Notes under the pieces: model-generated
Told to the model about the DNA's origin: nothing
Seen by the model: the letters and a program-made list of their open reading frames with translations, nothing else
Database searches by the model: none
Position numbers and translations under genes: made by a program
Part shown: positions 44,741 through 64,000 of the stretch, piece by piece
How the letters are laid out: every line of letters starts with the position of its first letter
Numbering within the stretch: position 1 is the stretch's first letter
Source of the DNA: Paulinella micropora
Taxonomy: Eukaryota; Cercozoa; Imbricatea; Euglyphida; Paulinellidae
Assembly (NCBI GenBank): GCA_019918135.1
Contig: WBZZ01003322.1
Span: 41,001-105,000, forward strand
Direction of reading: 5' to 3'
DNA: 64,000 bases

Positions 44741-47199
44741 TTAAACACAACGCGCTAGTATCCCCTTAGCAGCCACCGCGAATTGGGCAAGCTCATGCGC
44801 GAGCCAGGTCCGCTGCAGCCACCTGGAAAAGGGTTCAGCCAAGTGCTCCGTGTTACTCCACTGCCAGTCCGGCGGTAGCAAGAGCTCCGGCATGTCCCAC
44901 CGGCAGCTCCGGTGCGCGAACGCAGCCACTTCTGCCCAGAGATCCAACGCTTCTTTTACACAAAGCCGGGCCTCTGACGCCAGGGTACGGGAGCAGCGCA
45001 GCAACTGCGGGGCGGGTGTATTCAGGGTCGCTCGCGTTAGCAGTTGGCCCCATGGCTGGAGCGCGCCTGGCTGAAATCTCAGCCCCGCCAGCACGTCGTC
45101 GGCGACGGCGGCGTGTTGGCTGGCGAGCCTAGCCTCGTCTACATGTTGCAGCAATTCGTACTCATCACGACAGCTTTCTTGCAGAGACGACCTGGCCGCC
45201 GACCGGCCGGGCAGCTCCGTCAAGAGCCTCTGGACTTGGCGGTCGTACCCCTGCAGAGCTAGCAACCACAACCTGCCTAGCCCCGGCCGAATAGATTCTT
45301 CAAAGTAGCCCCGGCAAGACTGCGGACGGGCGCAGGCGATCCGACCCCCGGTTCAATAGATAGACAACAGCCACAAGGAACACACCAGCTTCCTTCGTTC
45401 TTGCCAGATAGGGCCCAACAGGTAAGCCTCGAGGCCAATCTGCTGCTGCTGCTGCTGCTCAGCGGGCTCTTCCTTTTCTTCACCTTCTCCTGTAGACAGC
45501 GGAGAGCTTCCCGCCCGGAGCGCTTGCGGCTGCCCCCAGGCACGTTGCTGCACCTCGTCGCACAAGGCCTGCAGCAGCTGCTCGGTCGGCGGCTGCCCCC
45601 CCGGGGCTGCTGACAGCCCCAAAGCGTGCGCGCCCGCCAGGAGCTGCCGGTAGCGATCGAGCGCCCGCCTGTGGTACGAACGCGCATGCTGGGCCACGAG
45701 TTTTTTGTACGCACCGCTCAGGGCCTCACAAGCCCCCCAACCCGCGCAACTCGCACTTTCCCTCGGATTCTCGGGCCTCTCTAGCAATCTCTCAAGCTTG
45801 GGCAAGAGTCCATAGAATAGTTGTACAAGCATGCAGGCCAGGGTGCCGCGAGCTCCGTCGAACAGCAGGCGCGTGGAGGCGTCGGCTGCACCATCTCTGG
45901 GAGCTTCTTCGGCCCACAGCTGGTGCGCCTGGACTTGTTGGATAAAGCACAGAGAGTTTGCTGTGTGTAGCACATCCGTAATAGAACCTCCGCTTTGCTG
46001 AGCGAGATTGAGCACGTTCAGCCAGATCTGGACGAAATGCTGCCCTAGCCCGTCGACTGACAGACCGTCCTGGCCCTGCCCCCCTCCCTCTCCTTCTCCT
46101 CTGCCTCGTGCGGGCGGGCTGGGCTGCGTATCGGCGAACGGGTTGAGCACGTCATCCGTGTCCCCCTCTGCCCTGCCGAGACTTCCGGCCAGCAGCGCCT
46201 GCAGCCGCCCCCAGCCCTCGTAGCGGGGCAGGGCCCTTGCTCACTCCCGAAACGAGTCCTGGCCTGGCATTGGGCCGCGGGCTGGGGAGGTCCAGGCGGC
46301 CAACACACAAGACTCCAGCGCCGGCAGGGCCGCGCGCTGCCAGGCCGTCTCTCCAGCCAAGACGCCGCCCTGATAGGCGGCCACCAGAATCTCAGAACTC
46401 GCGCCTCGCGCCGCGCCCAGCAGGCACTCGTCTTGGCAGCGTTTGAGACCAACAGCAAAACAATGCACGGCCAACGTCTGGCCGCGCCTTCGGAGTCCCG
46501 GACTCTAAGACTCAGGAGCGCCGCGTTCGTTGTCATCGTCGGTGGGTAGGGCTGGGCTGGGTGTGCTGCTCGGAAGGCGGCTACTAGCAGGTCCACCGTC
46601 TGCCACAACAGAACGTCCACTTGTACCAGCTCGTTGTTACGTTGGGTAAAGTGTTGCGTCAGCCCCAGCAGCGGCCAGCCGCGCCTACCACGCAAATAAG
46701 ACAGTCCTCTTTCTAGACAGCTACCGACTGCCAAAAGCAGTGGCAGGGGCGTGTCTGCTAGCTCCCTTGTGTTCCCGAACATGCTCTGGAGCGACACTGC
46801 TTCCGACAAAAAGCCTTCTAGCTGCGCTCGCACGGGGGGAGGCAGGCTGCTCCCGGGCGTAGAAGCCTGCAGGACTCGCCGGATGTTCTGGCTGACGAAC
46901 GACAGGGGGCGTTCCAGCAACCACGCCGGGTTGGGGAAGAACACGTAAACTAATATATCGCGAAAGCAAAGCACCGCACGCCTGCGGCCCGCCGCACAAA
47001 AGTTTGTGCTTGCAAACTCTGGGCAGCACATGTGTGCCGCATGCATGAACACACACTCGTGCTCGCACTCGTGCCCCCAAGCCGGGTGGTCGTCGTGGCC
47101 TCCCCCGCCCCTGAGTTGCGAGAGCGCGTCGACCACTGCTACATGCTGCGCGGCCGCCCTCTGACATCTTTGCACAAAGGCTCGACTGTCCAAGACCAT
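44741..47199 (-). pseudogene. Gene X, right copy: unknown viral protein (~810 residues), disrupted
   Basis: ATG at 47,199 (MVLDSRAFVQRCQRAAAQHV) to TAA at 44,741. The N-terminal third has a His/Cys-rich segment (HECEHECVFMHAAHMCCPEF) that could bind metal, then FRDILVYVFFPNPAWLLERP. A Gln run lies near 45,440. Damage: frame change near 46,480; TGA at 46,241-46,243 (one change from CGA), with the same frame resuming ARALPRYEGWGRLQ; TGA at 45,353-45,355 where the left copy reads TGG. It lies just upstream of RPB2 in the same direction in both arms. No family recognised; a structural virion protein is one possibility. Confidence 0.5.
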
Positions 47200-47450
47200 C
47201 TTCACACTTGTCTTCTTTCGTTTTGTCTTCAACAAAAGTAGAGACCTGCAGCAGTGTGTGCAAGGGGAGGCAAGGAGGGGGAGGGGGGGGAGAGGGGGGA
47301 GGAGGGGCAAAGAGAAAGACGGAGAGGGGGGGGGGGAAGAGGGGGCGGGGAGAGAGTTTTTTAACCTTTTTTTGGCTTTACTGTAAACAAAACCAAAAAC
47401 TAGATTTTTGTTTAAAAAAAGAAAAAAAAGAGGGGGGGGGACGGGGGAAA
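47200..47450. promoter_or_regulatory. Divergent promoter with G runs and A runs
   Basis: Lies between divergent genes (47,199 minus, 47,451 plus). It has G runs (47,279-47,340) and AAAAAAGAAAAAAAAGAGGGGGGG immediately before the glycoprotein A start. The same poly-G/purine style recurs at other viral promoters. Confidence 0.45.
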
Positions 47451-50400
47451 ATGTGGGCCTACAAGCTACTGATCGCAGCCTGCACGATAGCAGGCTGTGC
47501 AGTCGAGCCAGCCGGGGCCGCCACGCTGCGCAGCGTCGTGACCGCTTCGGTACAGCGGAACGATGAGTATGGGCTGGGCGAGGCCGTCACAGAACATCTG
47601 CTGACTCTAGACTTTGAACTCTGCCAACGCCCCTTTGCCAAGGCCCCCGATGAGATCAGGTTGTTGCTAAACCTAACCGGAGGCAGACGTGTCCCCGTCA
47701 AGATCAGTTGTAACGGCGTCTTCCACAAGACGCTACTCCGCCCGCTCGAGTACCTACCCTTGCAGCTCAAGTTGCACGAGCACATCTCGTGAGAGGGCGA
47801 CGTGGTCAACCAAGCGCTCGTGACCGGGGGCAGCCAAGTGGGCTCCCTGTACGGAAAAACAGCGAGGGCCGACGTCAGGCCTTGGGGGAACTGCTGGCTC
47901 ACGACTGGGACTCGCCCGGCAGCTCTGGCGGCGGAATGCCCCGCCGTGTCCTGCTGCAACAGGCAGTGCCGTCCCCCCAGGAAGCCACGCCCGCAGGCAG
48001 CGCCGGGCTCTCCCCCGCAGCCCCCCTGTGCGGGGGCGTCCCAGGAGATTGTGCGAGCATGCAACATTACCACCCGCAGGTTCTGCGCAGAAGAGTTACA
48101 TGGAGGCAAGCGTCTACGACTACGAGCAGAATCTGATCCGGGACGCTAAGCTGACTAAGCTCTTCTGCACGAGCTCAACTACAGCCGCCGTTGTCTAGCA
48201 CCTTTGCTCTGCAGCCTAGGCGACGGGGGCGGGGGCGGGTTCGTGGGGCTCACGTTGCACCAGCGCCGGGCGCTGCTGCTTCCTGCTGCGGTCGTGGTAT
48301 GTTACCTGGTAAGCAGTAGAACTATCTACTTCCTCCTGACTCGCTGAGTCCACGAGCTGAAACGTATTGGTTGACAACAATTCCTTCCTGTCGGGCCAGG
48401 TATCAACAACGTCCACGGCCGTCCGCACCTTGTCCGCTGCACCAGACGCATGCGCGGATTCGCTTGGCCATGGCGTACAGGACGTCGTTTATCCCGGCCG
48501 AAATCCCCGGGGACAGCGAGAGGACCCAGAAACTAGAAACTGCGCTTGCTACCTCGCTGGCGCTCATGGGAGGTACGGCGTTAGCTATTCCGGTGATCGG
48601 GAACGCACTCACGATTGGGGCGGGCCTCAGCGCCCTGGTTAGCGGGATCTGGCTAGCTATTCAGAAAAAAAAGGACGGTAAACAAACGGTCGAGCCCGAC
48701 GACGAACAGACAGACAATTTGTGGAACGAGTTCCTGCAAAACGACAAGAGCAGACAGCTGGTGGGCTGGATGCCCGTGGACGGACGGCAGGCGTGCGCGG
48801 CCACCCAGAGCCAATACTGGGAACAGCTCGTTTTGGCCCGGCAGGTGCCGAGCTATGTGCTCAACATCAGCCGCGTGGTATTCGGGGGCGACGCCAACGC
48901 GCCCCCACCGGCACCCCTGGACCCCGGCCCGCTGAGGAGCGTCCTAACCGCCACGGCCATGTACGCCTGGCTGCAAAAGGCACGCCTGGCCCCTCAGTAC
49001 GAAGACAACGTAGGCAGCAGCAGCAGCGGCGGCGGGGTTGGTGCGGTGGACCTGGTGACCGCGAAGCACCAGCCGCCTCCCGCACGGCGGGGCTACCCGC
49101 TCCAGTGGCAGTGGGACCCCCCTGTCGCCCGCTGGAGCAGTCCCAGCCGTATGAGGCGCGCAAGGAGAGCAAGGCCTGCCTGGGGCCGGATTCGTTGCAG
49201 CCGGGGCCCGACGCGCTGTACCCGCGAGTCTTTGCCAGCGATAACCGCTGCAAATTCACCCCGGGCTCAGACAAGGCGCGGGACACACAAGAGGCTTTCT
49301 CCTGCATCCCCGCGCGGGTGTTCCTTCGCCCCGGCGCCAGCCACCGCTGGAACAGCAGCGCCTGTGAGAGCCGGAGCGAGCGCGAGCTCTATTGCGGCCT
49401 GGCCGAAGACAACGCCGAATCGGCCAAGCTGGCAGTCGAATGCTCGGGGGGGAGCGCCGCGGACCTGCGCGCCGACCTGCTCGACAGCTTGTGGCTGCTG
49501 CTGGACGAGGATGGCGGCGGGTTCATCGAGCCGCAGGACACCCAGGAGAGCGAGCTGGAACAGTTCCGCCGCTATTTCTGCACGGCAGGCAAGCTGGCCG
49601 CGAGCCAGTTTTGGTTTCGCTCGGCGGGCGATCCCGGCAGCCCCGGCTGGCTCCAGGGCGCCGAGTGTCCCTGCGCTGAGTCGACCAACGAGGGGCTCCG
49701 CGGCTGCCCCGTGAACCCCTGGGAGCGCCTGGACCCCGCCCGGGCCCCGACCACGGGCTGCTCCGTACCCACGGCCAGGTCCAGGCCTGCGTGCGCAACC
49801 GCGGGCACAGCTACTGCACGCCGCTGCTGGACTTTGGCTCCATGCACGCCGAGCTGCGCCAGGCGCCCGCCGCCCTGGAAGACAAGTGCAAAACGCCCTT
49901 ATGAACGCGCTCGGCGACGTCCAGAAGCCGTCGGGCGCGGACCTCAAGGTGCTCATGCTGTACACCGAAGGCCAGATCAAGTCGCTGGAGGCGCTGGACT
50001 TCGACTGTAGCGAGGCCCGCCGGCTGTGCCAACTGGCCCCCAACTACACAACCCCCCTCAGCCTAGCGGACGCCATGAAGCGCTGCGCCGACACGCACGG
50101 CTCGCCCTGCCAGCTGTCGCAGCCCGCCTCCAATTATCCCGACGGGGGGATTGAGTATTTTCGGTGGATAGCGCTGGTAGAGCGCTGCTACGGCAACGCC
50201 GCGGCGGCGGCGCAGCAGCAGCAGCAGCAGCAGGCGGGGGAGGTACAGGCTGTCGAGGGCGCCACCTGCCACCACAAAGAATCCACGACCGCCACGCGCC
50301 TGCCCCCCTTCAACAGCGGCTTCCTGAGCAAGGAGTCCTACGACATAGGCATGGGGGGCACCGTCGTAGAGCCCGGCTACAAGACCAGGTCGGGCATCAG

Positions 50401-51117
50401 TTACAAGACATGGTGCAAGCCCAACTACGCCGTGTTCCGAGAGCACCGAGACGCTGCGCCTCACGGTGGCCAAGGCTGCGCTGGACGTGTCCGCCAACGC
50501 CGCGGCGCTGGAAAACTTTATGTCCGAGGTGATGGGGAGCGGCTCCGACGGGATCGTGGCCATCGCGACCAAGCAGAGGGAGAACCTGGCCCTGCAACTC
50601 AAGGTGTTGGGCCTGGCCGAGGACCTAGAGGGCTGGCTGTGCAACGTGCGCATGGCGGCGCTCGCCAACATGCAGGAAAGACTGACGGACCTGTCCAGCA
50701 ACGTGCAGCGCTACACCAAGGACTTTGACACGCAGCGCGAGGCAGTTGCCAGCCAGTTCGCCGGTCTGGAACGCGAGTCGCAGCGCGTGGGCGGGTTGAT
50801 CGAGCGGCTGGACGCTTCTACCGACCGGGCCGTCGCGGAGCTGCGCGGGCTGGCGGGCGCCGTCCAGGACGCGCTCTACGTCACCCGGGGCTGATGGAGG
50901 ACTTTGCCAACGTGATGGGCAAGTCCGCCGCCAGCAGCAGCAAGGTAGCGGCGCTGGCGCGCGAGTTGCTGTACGGGCGGCAGCGCTACGTCGCGCACGT
51001 GCACGACGTGCAAGAGGAGCTCTCGCTCCGACTCGCCGGGGAGCAACCCTTCCTGCCCAGCACGCCCTACGGCGCGCCGTTACACGGACACTCAAAATAT
51101 CATCAGCCGCAAAAATA
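47451..51117 (+). pseudogene. Glycoprotein A, copy 2 (large surface protein with C-terminal coiled coil), disrupted
   Basis: ATG at 47,451 with a signal peptide (MWAYKLLIAACTIAGCAVE). Domains: ectodomain paralogous to copy 1 (LLLNLTGGRRVPVKISC), hydrophobic Gly/Ala-rich segment (GNALTIGAGLSALVSGIWLA, about 48,600-48,660) followed by QKKKDGK, Cys-rich region through NPWERLDPA (about 49,735), a C-terminal region absent from copy 1 with a Gln run (50,213-50,235), and a coiled coil (about 50,470-50,890) continuing in a shifted frame to TAA at 51,117. Stops and shifts occur at 47,790 (TGA for Cys), about 47,870, 48,150-48,370, 49,130, 49,740, 50,440 and 50,890. Confidence 0.65.
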
Positions 51118-51432
51118 ATGCAACCGATACTCCAGTTTTGGAGAAGTATGGACCCGGTCGAGGATCCAAAGGCAAGACATTATCTGCCAGTATATAAAGA
51201 CGAAAAAAGTCTCGAGACATGGGATGATACAATTACTCCCAGAGACAAGGATTACACTGCATGGACCATTCAGACACTGCCAAGAGGAGTGCTTGACGTC
51301 CCTTTTGAATTATCGCTGGGCGGAATCCCTAACAAGATCTGGGACATTCTCGAACAGTCAAACTTCGATTTAACTTTTGTTGGTGGTCCTCCACCAGGCA
51401 AAGAAATCCGCGCCAGAAGACGAAGGCAGTAA
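51118..51432 (+). CDS. Small unknown protein at the edge of the viral block
   Basis: A 104-residue frame whose ATG overlaps the preceding stop (TAATG at 51,115-51,119). It is AT-richer than the viral genes and ends RARRRRQ. AATAAA follows at 51,463-51,468. It may be a remnant host or transposon gene joined at the insertion boundary. No family recognised. Confidence 0.4.
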   Translation: MQPILQFWRSMDPVEDPKARHYLPVYKDEKSLETWDDTITPRDKDYTAWTIQTLPRGVLDVPFELSLGGIPNKIWDILEQSNFDLTFVGGPPPGKEIRARRRRQ

Positions 51433-51931
51433 CAAAGACATTATTTTTCTTTATGCGTCTCAAATAAACTGATTGATTGCCCACGGCGTATCATGATTTG
51501 ATCATGCATCATCAGTTATTATTATGAATATTAAAATGACTCAGTGATATAACTTAGCATTCGATCGCAACATACGAGTGCGAAAGGTCGATCGACACTG
51601 ATACTACACCGTAGACGGTGATCGCTAGTGTAATGAGCGATGGTGTTCCCGGGTATGACCCTCTTGCAAGTCCTGGGATGATGTTCTCGAAAAAATGAAA
51701 TGTTCTCTGAGCTTCCATTAAATTATTTTTTTATGATATATTATATACTGTCGTACCTGTGCACGGTCAATCTCTACTTGTGTCGGCGCATATCGCAGGG
51801 TTGGGTACTTACACCCCGACTTCGGATATAGTTGCTAGGACTGGCCCCCTAGTAGTATATTATAGGATATCCGCTTTAGACAAGGGTATGTCATTAAAAG
51901 ACCGTGTATTTACCGTCGGATCTTCGTGTAG
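51433..51931. other. AT-rich non-coding DNA
   Basis: A polyadenylation signal (51,463-51,468) and then AT-rich DNA with no gene that I can support. Confidence 0.4.
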
Positions 51932-51982
<51 letters not shown>

Positions 51983-52124
51983 GGCTTCCTCAGACTATAG
52001 CATCAGATCCAGATCCTGGACATGTGCCTCCATAATAATAATAATAACAATAATAATAATAATAATAATAATAATAGGCTTCCTCAGACTATAGCATCAG
52101 ATCCAGATCCTGGACATGTGCCTC

Positions 52125-52165
<41 letters not shown>
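51932..52165. repeat. AAT microsatellite with a duplicated ~95-base unit
   Basis: Three AAT/TAA arrays (51,932-51,982, 52,035-52,077, 52,126-52,163) alternate with two near-identical segments beginning AGGCTTCCTCAGACTATAGC and ending in ATGTGCCTCCAT, a SINE-like end. Confidence 0.75.
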
Positions 52166-52166
<1 letters not shown>

Positions 52167-52488
52167 TAAGAAGAAGAAGAAAAAAGATCAAAGGGGGAAT
52201 ATGGCACCACGTTGCTTGTATTTTTTAATGGTAATACATTTGTTCTTGACATACTGCCGAGAAAAGAAAAAAAGAAGTTGAGGCGGCGGGGAGGAGTTCA
52301 AAATTTACAAGAACGGCTAGAGAATCCGCTTTGACGGGCAGTATGAGGATATATCTATCGTATTTTAGCGTCTATCCGTGGGTCGATGCGCTGTGTGGCA
52401 TGACTTCATAGCGCATATTGTTTGCACTCGGAAAGAAATCAGGTGTATGACGAAAATGTTATTTCCGTCATAAAAGCGGGAGGGGGTA
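52166..52488. other. Non-coding spacer
   Basis: Nothing recognisable beyond short purine runs. Confidence 0.35.
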
Positions 52489-52725
52489 CTGTAGGCATCA
52501 CCCCCGCCCCGGTAAAAACTATCCTTTTCCTGGTGACAGGTGCACCAGCATGTTTTTCAGTATTATTTGTCCGGATTGGACCTGATGCCATTTTATTCCT
52601 GGTCTGTTGCCGTTTTCCTTTTTCGGCTTCACTGAGATAATACAACGAGACATCGTTCTCATTCTTGAGGACTGTGTTTGGTTGTATTACCGACTTTTTA
52701 CTGAGCTATCGTTGGGGGCATTACA
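52489..52725 (+). repeat. Dispersed ~240-base repeat, copy 2
   Basis: Same-orientation match of 31,909-32,149, ending at the same GGGGGCATTACA. The two copies flank the right part of the viral block. Confidence 0.8.
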
Positions 52726-53369
52726 AAACCATATTTTGTGGCGGTTTGCGTGAAGAAATTTTCTAAAAGTTGTGCTGTGGTTTTTGCATGTATTTCGTAC
52801 GTTTTCTTTGCGTTTGTAGCAAGATTAGCACCAATTTTAATTTGGATTTTATTATTCAAATAACATTGTTACTTTGTAATCATTACCAAAAATTCCTGCA
52901 GAAAAAAATAAAGAAAACATGTCAAACCTGACTAACGACATCCGGACGACATATGACTACTCTCTTCTGCTTCCCACTCAATTCTACGACCCTGAGTGGC
53001 AAGTATTTCATTAGTTTGAAAACAGTGCTTGTGTAAAAGTAACACTTGGTAATAAAATTAGTAGACAATGAGTCACCAGGCATATATCACTGCCTTCTGA
53101 CGACACTGACTCCCGACACTCTCGCGGTCGCACAAATTTTGAGAACTTTCACCGAGACTAGACTGCTCTACGTGTCGGGGCCCGCAATAATTTCGTCAAT
53201 AGAAAATACAGTTAAATGGAAAAGATTCAAATTGTCATCACCGTGACAAATCGAAGAACGGGTGATTGTCAGTTACCCAAAAACAAAAAACCAGGTGACA
53301 TCGATAGTGTAACAGATAGCCCGAGAGGCGCTGGGGCACCCAGTCGGTTACCAACGTTCCACATGTAGA
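52726..53369. other. AT-rich spacer, host gene 3' flank
   Basis: No gene seen. An AATAAA-bearing plus-strand patch (about 52,907) and other AT-rich DNA precede the stop codon of the MUS81-like gene at 53,370. Confidence 0.4.
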
Positions 53370-63584
<10,215 letters not shown>

Positions 63585-64000
63585 GAAGGAACACAACAAG
63601 CAACAAATAAGTTCTCTGGCATATCGCCATATTATGGAAGCACCAAATATGCAAGCCAGAGTCGGATTTGTATTGCCATCGATATGGAAGCATCGGTATT
63701 TACACAAACATGATATTAAAACATCTTGTGGAGCCTGTCCAACGCTGCCCTGCTGCCTGAGTGCCTACTCTGGCTTGCCTCACCCCCCCCCCCCCAACTT
63801 TCAAAAAGGAGAAAGAAAGAAATAACAGAAGAAGGAAAAGAAGACCACTCGAGCCCTCACCTTGCGACTAGACAAAAATTTAGGCAAAAATTCTTGGAAT
63901 ATTTTTAAAGGCATGACCAAAGGCATTGAAAACGGCCCAATAAGGAGCGCAGATTAAGAAAATAAAGACAAGCAAAGAACATCAAATTGTATAGATATGC
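63585..64000. other. Upstream intron or flank of the MUS81-like gene
   Basis: AT-rich DNA with a C run (63,784-63,795). I see no exon. The 5' part of the gene lies beyond the window. Confidence 0.4.

Larger units (their letters stand above)
38093..45470 (-). repeat. Right arm of the large diverged inverted duplication
   Basis: Reverse-oriented counterpart of 3,530-12,393: start of glycoprotein 2, complete RPB2, C-terminal part of gene X. Here both flanking genes continue beyond the homology, so this arm keeps the older gene structure and the left arm looks like the copied, truncated one. Confidence 0.85.

Noticed and set aside
665-46243. Reassignment of TGA as a sense codon
   Set aside because: TGA is the natural stop of other genes here (4,353; 38,715; 24,742), and the internal TGA codons are explained by point mutation or a possible intron.

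Overview
The window is eukaryotic nuclear DNA holding a decayed, GC-rich, gene-dense block that looks like an integrated large double-stranded DNA virus (about 1-51,100). It is followed by ordinary host DNA (about 51,100-64,000) with an intron-rich host gene, tRNA-derived SINEs and many microsatellites. I cannot name the host. The GT-AG introns, SINEs and Ty1/copia debris fit a protist or other eukaryote, not a prokaryote.

The viral identity rests on genes recognised from their own motifs: a UL9/herpes-type origin-binding helicase, apparently fused behind a zinc-bearing primase-like region (2-3,215); two divergent copies of the second-largest RNA polymerase subunit RPB2 (5,818-11,780 plus; 38,715-44,440 minus); a SNF2-type ATPase (17,814-20,045 minus); a nicotinamidase (14,849-17,204); several large Cys-rich surface glycoproteins, two of them paralogous; and several large proteins I cannot identify. 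This gene set fits a Nucleocytoviricota or mirusvirus-like ancestor. I found no capsid protein, terminase, portal or DNA polymerase, so lineage is open.

Layout. 1-3.2 kb: origin-binding helicase. 3.5-12.4 kb: left copy of an inverted duplication (C-terminal piece of gene X, an inserted kinase-like gene, RPB2, start of glycoprotein 2). 12.4-14.5 kb: glycoprotein A, copy 1. 14.8-17.2 kb: nicotinamidase. 17.8-20.0 kb: SNF2 ATPase. 20.2-20.6 kb: GC-rich tandem array in a divergent promoter. 20.8-30.1 kb: unknown genes and an HYR-domain glycoprotein. 30.1-34.0 kb: AT-richer retroelement island. 34.0-38.5 kb: two glycoprotein genes. 38.1-45.5 kb: right copy of the duplication, within RPB2 and gene X, which runs to 47.2 kb. 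47.5-51.1 kb: glycoprotein A, copy 2. 51.1-53.4 kb: AT-rich repeats. 53.4-63.6 kb: host MUS81-like nuclease gene, minus strand.

Most viral genes carry frameshifts, and several carry nonsense codons explained by C-to-T or G-to-A changes, so the element is probably not functional as assembled. Some indels lie in homopolymers and may be assembly errors. The most unusual structure is a family of GC-rich double-hairpin modules sitting at the same four places inside both RPB2 copies, in opposite orientation at two of the sites and probably a third.
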